From Thiosocius sp963808165 (lineage in GTDB: Bacteria > Pseudomonadota > Gammaproteobacteria > Chromatiales > Chromatiaceae), in assembly GCA_963808165.1 (NCBI GenBank), contig CAWEET010000021.1, positions 496,001 to 560,000 of the forward strand: a DNA stretch of 64,000 nt. Reading direction: 5' to 3'. Shown here piece after piece: positions 59,875 through 64,000 of the stretch. Numbering within the stretch: position 1 is the stretch's first letter; every line of letters starts with the position of its first letter. A program made the translations under genes and the position numbers. The notes under the pieces are model-generated. The model saw only the letters and a list, made by a program, of their open reading frames with translations. It did not search any database and was not told the DNA's origin.

Positions 59875-60786
59875 ATGTCCGCCGTGATGACGACGCCAAA
59901 CGATGCCTTTCTCAGCGTCAAGCAGGTTGCGGCATACCTGCAGCTGAACGAAAAAAAGGTTTATGCGCTGGTCAACGAGGGCAAGATCCCGGCCACCAAG
60001 GTCACCGGCAAGTGGATGTTTCCCCGTGAGCTTGTCGATCGTTGGATGATGGATTCGGCGCATGGCGGGCTGTTGACCGACCGGCTGGTCATCGCCGGTA
60101 GTGACGACCCGCTGCTGTATCGCACGGTTACCGCTTTTGCGCATGAGGTGAATGCGCTCGCGCAGGTCAGCTACACCCCGACCGGGACGCGTCTCGGACT
60201 GGACCTGCTGCAGGCCAACCGGGTAGACGTCAGTGCGCTGCACTGGGGGCCGGTCAAAGAGAGCCAGACCCGCCATCCGGCGCTGCTGCGCCAGCATGCC
60301 CGCTATCGGAACTGGGTCCTGATCCGTGCCTTCAGCCGTGAACAGGGGCTGATGGTACGCCCCGATGTGCTGCGTCGGGCCGGCGATCCGGAAACCCTGA
60401 TGCAGGGGGGGTACCGCTGGGTCCAGCGGCAGGCGGGTGCCGGCGCACAGCGTTTTCTGCTCGAGATGCGCAAGAACGCCGCGGCCGGCGAGGCGCTGAA
60501 CATAACCGCCACCGCGCTGTCGGAGCGCGAGGCGGCAGCGGCGATCGTGCTCGATCAGGCGGATGTCGCGACCGGGCCGCGTGCCGCCGCAACCGAGGCC
60601 GGGCTGGGCTTCATTCCGTTCGGCGTCGAGGGTTTCGACCTCGCCCTGCCGCGCAACATCTGGTTCCGGCGCCTGTTCCAGGAACTGCTCAATCGATTGC
60701 AGTCCGGAGAATGTCGGCGCCTGGCCGATATGCTCGGCGGCTATGATTTCTCCCAGAGCGGCGAGTTGATCTGGGGTGAAGACTGA
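59875..60786 (+). CDS. HTH regulator fused to a periplasmic-binding-protein-like domain
   Basis: A 303-residue one-component regulator. Residues about 10-60 form an excisionase/MerR-like helix-turn-helix (LSVKQVAAYLQLNEKKVYALVNEGKIPATKVTGKWMFPRELVDRWM). The rest (about 65-300) is a PBP-like effector domain (RLVIAGSDDPLLYRTVTAFA, and later DQADVATGPRAAATEAGLGFIPFGVEGFDL). This arrangement is common next to formate dehydrogenase or molybdate genes, and the effector may be an anion such as molybdate or tungstate; that is inference. The start at 59875 gives MSAVMTTPNDAF and lies 26 bp after fdhD. Confidence 0.8.
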   Translation: MSAVMTTPNDAFLSVKQVAAYLQLNEKKVYALVNEGKIPATKVTGKWMFPRELVDRWMMDSAHGGLLTDRLVIAGSDDPLLYRTVTAFAHEVNALAQVSYTPTGTRLGLDLLQANRVDVSALHWGPVKESQTRHPALLRQHARYRNWVLIRAFSREQGLMVRPDVLRRAGDPETLMQGGYRWVQRQAGAGAQRFLLEMRKNAAAGEALNITATALSEREAAAAIVLDQADVATGPRAAATEAGLGFIPFGVEGFDLALPRNIWFRRLFQELLNRLQSGECRRLADMLGGYDFSQSGELIWGED

Positions 60787-60826
60787 ACGCCGGCTGCAGC
60801 AGGCCGCGATCGACACGGCCCTGAGC

Positions 60827-60979
60827 CCTTAAGCTGATTCCGGTCGTTTCTGGAGAAGACGTTGGCGGCACGGACGCCGCCGTCGAGCCTACAGGGACGT
60901 ATTCACGGCGTTTTCCGGAAGAAATGATCGGAATCATCAGGCCAACTTGTAGCTTGCGCTCCTGAGTCAGCGCCATTCC
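60827..60979 (+). repeat. ~150-bp palindromic intergenic repeat, copy A
   Basis: This is the first of two tandem copies. Outer inverted arms GATTCCGGTCGTTTCT (60,836-60,851) and AGAAATGATCGGAATC (60,920-60,935) surround a core of about 68 bases containing a second stem. It ends CGCCATTCC. It matches copy B (next) and copy C at 17.2 kb. Confidence 0.88.
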
Positions 60980-61132
60980 CCTTAAGCTGATTCCGGTCGT
61001 TTCTGGAGAAGACGTTGGCGGCATGGATGCCGTCGTCGAGCCTACAGGGACGTGTTCATGGCGTTTTGCGCAAGAAATGATCGGAATCACCAGGCCAACT
61101 TGTAGCTTGCGCTACTAAGTCAGTGCCATTCG
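60980..61132 (+). repeat. ~150-bp palindromic intergenic repeat, copy B
   Basis: The second tandem unit starts CCTTAAGCTGATTCCGGTCG directly after copy A and ends near GTGCCATTCG. It differs from A at scattered positions (for example ATGGATGCCGTC instead of ACGGACGCCGCC). The pair fills the gap between two convergent genes. Confidence 0.88.
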
Positions 61133-61167
61133 CCCTAAGCCAATGTCATCGGCCCTGACTGGGTGTT

Positions 61168-61617
61168 TCAGGGCTTGATGTCCAGTACCGGCGTGTCGGG
61201 CAGGGCGTCTATCTCGTCGATCTCGATCAGGTTTTCGCGCACTGCCAGCACGCGGCAGCGACTCAGGGCGATCAGATTGGGGCGCACCGGCGCCCGCGTG
61301 GCAAACACGCCACGCAGCGGATTGTCCGGGTTGCCGCGCGGATGCACCTGGAGGATGGCGCGCCGTTCCGGGCTGTCGTTGCGGTCGAACCAGTAGAGTA
61401 CCCAGATCGAATCCAGTGTTTCGACGCCGAGCAGCGCTGGCCGATAGCGTTCCTCCACCTCGATGAAGGTTTGCCCCCCGGTCTTGCGTACCCAGCCGAT
61501 CGGATGCACCAGGTATCCCGCTGCGTCGCCCGTTGCCGGCGTCTCCGCAACCGCCGTCGGCAACAGCAGCCAGCAGCCGAGCAGTACGGCCGCCACGCTA
61601 CGCAGGGTCGCCGCCAT
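61168..61617 (-). CDS. TsaA/TrmO-like protein with an N-terminal signal sequence
   Basis: A 149-residue protein. The C-terminal domain (about 35-149) has VHPIGWVRKTGG, VLYWFDRNDSPERRAIL, PNPLRGV-like NPDNPLRGVFATRAPVRPNLIALS and DTPVLDIKP, the TsaA/TrmO family features. TrmO methylates t6A37 of tRNA-Thr in the cytoplasm. Here, residues 1-25 (MAATLRSVAAVLLGCWLLLP and TAVAETP) look like a signal peptide, so the protein may be exported or membrane-anchored, which would exclude a tRNA role. The start is 61617; a GTG at 61626 overlapping the moeB-like stop is an alternative. The next gene upstream is MoeB-like. Confidence 0.7.
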   Translation of the reverse strand: MAATLRSVAAVLLGCWLLLPTAVAETPATGDAAGYLVHPIGWVRKTGGQTFIEVEERYRPALLGVETLDSIWVLYWFDRNDSPERRAILQVHPRGNPDNPLRGVFATRAPVRPNLIALSRCRVLAVRENLIEIDEIDALPDTPVLDIKP

Positions 61618-61622
61618 CGTGC

Positions 61623-62366
61623 TCACCCGGTGCCGCCGCAGACCGGACAGCCGGGCCGGGCCGGTACCCGGATTCGCTGCCACTCCATCGTGCCCGCATC
61701 GAACAACAGCAGCACGCCGCGCAATCCTTCCCCGTGGCCGGTCAGCACGCGTATCGCCTGCAGCGCCTGCAGGGTGCCGATCACGCCGACGACAGGTGCG
61801 AGCACCCCCTCCATCGCGCAGCTCTCCTCGTTCTCCAGTTCGGCTGGATAAATGCACTGGTAGCAGGGCCCGCCCTGCGCCAGCGACGTCATGATCTGGC
61901 CCTCGAGACGGATAGCCGCTCCGCTCACCAGCGGCTTGCGCTGCGCCCTGGTGATTCGGTTGAGCTGAAAGCGCGAGGCGAAGTTGTCGGTGCAGTCGAG
62001 TACCAGGTCCGCGTTGGCGATTTCATCGGACAGCTCGGCCTCGTCCAGTTGCCAGTCCAGCGCGACGACCTCGCATCCGGGATTGATCTCCTGCAGGGTG
62101 CGTTTGGCCGAGGCGGCCTTGAGTTCGCCGAGGTCGGCCTCGTGGTGGATGATCTGGCGCTGCAGGTTGGATGGCTCGACCCTGTCGAAGTCGCTGAGCA
62201 CCAGGGTGCCGACGCCGCTGGCCGCGAGATACATCGCCGCCGGGGAGCCCAGCCCCCCGAGGCCGATGATCAGCACCCTGGCCGCGAGCAGTCGTTCCTG
62301 GCCACCTTCCCGGATCGCCTCCAGTCGGATCTGGCGGGCATAACGCTGACGCTGCTCCGGCGTCAT
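61623..62366 (-). CDS. moeB: MoeB/ThiF-family adenylyltransferase
   Basis: A 247-residue ATP-dependent enzyme that adenylates the C-terminus of a ubiquitin-like sulfur carrier. The nucleotide motif is LIIGLGGLGSPAAMYLAASGVG, DFDRVEPSNLQRQI is the family signature, and a CxxC zinc site occurs in GGPCYQCIYP with a C-terminal PGCPVCGG. The start at 62366 gives MTPEQRQRYARQI and matches MoeB length; the frame is open upstream to 62516 without homology. MoeB (for MoaD) and ThiF (for ThiS) cannot be separated by sequence alone; the nearby moaA favours MoeB. Its stop overlaps an alternative start of the TrmO-like gene. Confidence 0.85.
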   Translation of the reverse strand: MTPEQRQRYARQIRLEAIREGGQERLLAARVLIIGLGGLGSPAAMYLAASGVGTLVLSDFDRVEPSNLQRQIIHHEADLGELKAASAKRTLQEINPGCEVVALDWQLDEAELSDEIANADLVLDCTDNFASRFQLNRITRAQRKPLVSGAAIRLEGQIMTSLAQGGPCYQCIYPAELENEESCAMEGVLAPVVGVIGTLQALQAIRVLTGHGEGLRGVLLLFDAGTMEWQRIRVPARPGCPVCGGTG

Positions 62367-62433
62367 ATGCGACCACTGGCTGGCGTCTGGAGGCCGTTCG
62401 CGCGACCGGCGTTTCCATGCGGCACCGGCAAGT

Positions 62434-64000
62434 TCAGCGCTTCGATGTCCGGCTGCCGGAATCGAGTCTGTCGAAGGCCTCTCCCCTGGCCTCGAAGGCC
62501 TGCAGTTGCTCGGCAATGCTTTCCGCGTCCTCGATGATTTCGGGTTCTGTCTTTAGCCATACCTTGAATCTTGTCCCCACCCCGGGTCGCGACGCAACGC
62601 TGATGTCACCGCCGTAGCGCCTGACCAGTCCATAGCTGACCGACAGCCCGAGCCCGGTGCCTTCGCCCTCTCGTCGGGTGCTGTAGAAGGGGTTGAATAT
62701 CTGGCTGCGTTGATCCTCGTCCATGCCGGAGCCATTGTCGGTCACGCTGATACAGACACCGAGGTCGTCCCAGTCGACGCTGCTCAGTGTGATCTCGCCG
62801 CCCACATCGGGCAGGGCATGCACGGCGTTGCTGACCAGATTGACCAGGACCTGCTGCAGTTCCTGTTCGTTGATCGTGACGGGTTGCGTCGCATCCAGCT
62901 CCAGTTTCAGCCGGAACGCTCGGTTCTTCTGCATGTGCGTGATCAACGCGGTGGTATCCCGGATCACCTGGTTGACGTCGAGCTGCGCGAGGTAGCCCGC
63001 ATACTCGTCCGGCCGGGCGTATTTCACCAGCTTCTCGATGATCGCCTGGATGCGGTAGATCTGTTCGATGATCAGATCGATCTCCGGCCGAACCGGATCG
63101 AGCCGGTCGCCGAGCTGTGCGACCAGGACATCGAGATTGCCCAGCATCACCTGCGTTGGATTGTTGATCTCGTGCGCGACACCGGCGGTCAACTCGCCGA
63201 GCGCCGCGAGCTTCTCGGCAGTCACCAGTTTGCGCCGCGTCTCGCGCAGCACATTGATGGTGCGCTGCAGTTCGTCATTGCGCTGCTGCAACTCGGTGGT
63301 GCGCTCGTCGACCTTCTCCTCGAGTTGCGCGCCCCAGGTCTGCAACTGTGCGGTCTGTTGTTCGATCCGGTCGAGCATGGCATCGAACTCGTGGGCGAGT
63401 TCGGCCAGCTCGTCCCGGCTCTCGACCTTGCCGACGCGCAGTGACTGGTCGAGGTGGGTCGCACGGACGACCCGTGACATCTTCTCCACCGGTCGGAATA
63501 TCGATTTCGCGCCGCGAACGGCCAGCGCGGCGTACAGGGCCAACAGGCCGACCAACAGCAACAGGGCCAGGCCCAGCGCCTTCCACAGCGCGGTTCGGAA
63601 CGGCGCCTCCAGGTAGCCGGCATACAAAATGCCGACGCGATCGCCGTTGATGTCGACGATGGGCTCGTAAGCGGAGATGTACCAGTCGTTCACCACGAAG
63701 GCGCGGTTGATCCAGGTCTCGCCTTTGTCCAGTACCGCGCGTCTCACCTCCTGTGAGACGCGCGTGCCCAGCGCGCGCTCGCCGGCCTGCCGTGGCACGT
63801 TGGTCGATATGCGCACATCGTCCAGGAACACGGTCACGGTGCCGATGCTCCCGGCCGGCAGACTGCCGGGGCCATACACCAGGTCGCGAATCGCATCGAC
63901 AAAGGTGAAGTTGTTGTTCAGCAGGACCCCGCCGTCGAGCACGCCTTCGACCCTGCCATCGGCATTGGTTACCGGATGGCGCGCACGGATCAACATGGCG
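62434..64000 (-). CDS. sensor histidine kinase, 5' end beyond the window
   Basis: About 522 residues of a kinase whose start lies beyond base 64,000. The first part is a periplasmic Cache-like sensor (GGVLLNNNFTFVDAI, GETWINRAFVVNDWYISAYEPI, NGDRVGILYAGY), then a transmembrane helix (ALWKALGLALLLLVGLLALYAAL), a HAMP domain (RPVEKMSRVVRATHLDQSLRVG) and a coiled coil. The kinase core has H-box GVAHEINNPTQVMLGN, N-box LVNLVSNAVHALPD, G-boxes DNGSGMDEDQ and GTGLGLSVSYGLV. It stops 67 bp upstream of the moeB start on the same strand. No response regulator is visible in the window. Confidence 0.9.
   Translation of the reverse strand, partial: AMLIRARHPVTNADGRVEGVLDGGVLLNNNFTFVDAIRDLVYGPGSLPAGSIGTVTVFLDDVRISTNVPRQAGERALGTRVSQEVRRAVLDKGETWINRAFVVNDWYISAYEPIVDINGDRVGILYAGYLEAPFRTALWKALGLALLLLVGLLALYAALAVRGAKSIFRPVEKMSRVVRATHLDQSLRVGKVESRDELAELAHEFDAMLDRIEQQTAQLQTWGAQLEEKVDERTTELQQRNDELQRTINVLRETRRKLVTAEKLAALGELTAGVAHEINNPTQVMLGNLDVLVAQLGDRLDPVRPEIDLIIEQIYRIQAIIEKLVKYARPDEYAGYLAQLDVNQVIRDTTALITHMQKNRAFRLKLELDATQPVTINEQELQQVLVNLVSNAVHALPDVGGEITLSSVDWDDLGVCISVTDNGSGMDEDQRSQIFNPFYSTRREGEGTGLGLSVSYGLVRRYGGDISVASRPGVGTRFKVWLKTEPEIIEDAESIAEQLQAFEARGEAFDRLDSGSRTSKR

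Noticed and set aside
1..64000. CRISPR array, tRNA, rRNA or transposase gene
   Set aside because: No regularly spaced direct repeats, tRNA-like cloverleaf, rRNA sequence or transposase frame was seen on either strand.

Overview
The window is 64 kb of GC-rich DNA from a gammaproteobacterium. Its gene content (formate dehydrogenase-N type cluster, DsrK/NarI-like redox pair, phasin and acetoacetyl-CoA reductase, SoxW-like thioredoxin, large GGDEF/EAL protein) and the gene orders scpB-rluB, mtaD-ubiG-gph-yciK-mtnA and gyrA-serC-serA-pheA-hisC-tyrA fit an environmental, possibly chemolithoautotrophic Chromatiales-like lineage. No rRNA, tRNA or phage genes were seen, so this placement is an inference. 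Coding density is high and nearly all genes are ordinary chromosomal ones.

Layout. 0-1.8 kb: end of a probable scpB, rluB and an unusual endonuclease III relative. 1.8-5.5 kb: a diguanylate cyclase and three exported or envelope proteins. 5.6-9.2 kb: a four-gene Mla/Pqi-type lipid ABC transporter (permease with STAS domain, ATPase, MCE protein, lipoprotein). 9.6-11.6 kb: a membrane GGDEF-EAL protein. 11.6-17.1 kb: yciK, a squalene-synthase-like protein, gph, ubiG and mtaD on the minus strand, with mtnA divergent. 17.3-24 kb: a block of accessory character holding a response regulator, a CHASE histidine kinase and a 2-phosphoglycerate-kinase-like protein in one operon, then leuA with a divergent Lrp regulator. 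24.5-32.8 kb: gyrA and the serine/aromatic amino acid run serC, serA, pheA, hisC, tyrA. 33-41.2 kb: mixed membrane and exported proteins (lipase maturation factor family, lytic transglycosylase, beta-propeller, cNMP-binding protein, membrane-embedded spermidine-synthase-like protein, exported Pcm). 41.6-46.1 kb: DUF2889 protein, phasin, phaB, a LysR regulator and two small cytoplasmic proteins. 46.3-60.8 kb: the formate dehydrogenase region. 61.2-64 kb: a TsaA/TrmO-like protein, a MoeB-like protein and a sensor kinase that runs off the end.

The formate dehydrogenase region is the functional centre. On the minus strand, from 57.6 down to 46.3 kb, it reads DUF3305, DUF3306, polyferredoxin, TorD-like chaperone, Tat-signal small protein, FdhA, FdhB, cytochrome b subunit, NarI-like membrane protein and DsrK-like Fe-S protein. 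Divergent moaA, fdhD and an HTH/periplasmic-binding-protein regulator supply cofactor synthesis, sulfuration and probably control. FdhA carries a one-base frameshift near 52,023, and two copies of a 270-bp non-coding element lie inside the operon.

Several repeat families are visible: three 270-bp elements with terminal inverted repeats and TA ends (41.3, 49.6 and 56.2 kb); three copies of a ~150-bp palindromic intergenic repeat (17.2 kb and a tandem pair at 60.8-61.1 kb); degenerate relatives of its core in other intergenic gaps (21.2, 37.4 and 44.9 kb); and short REP-like units at about 0.1 and 32.8-33.0 kb. No CRISPR array and no transposase gene were seen.
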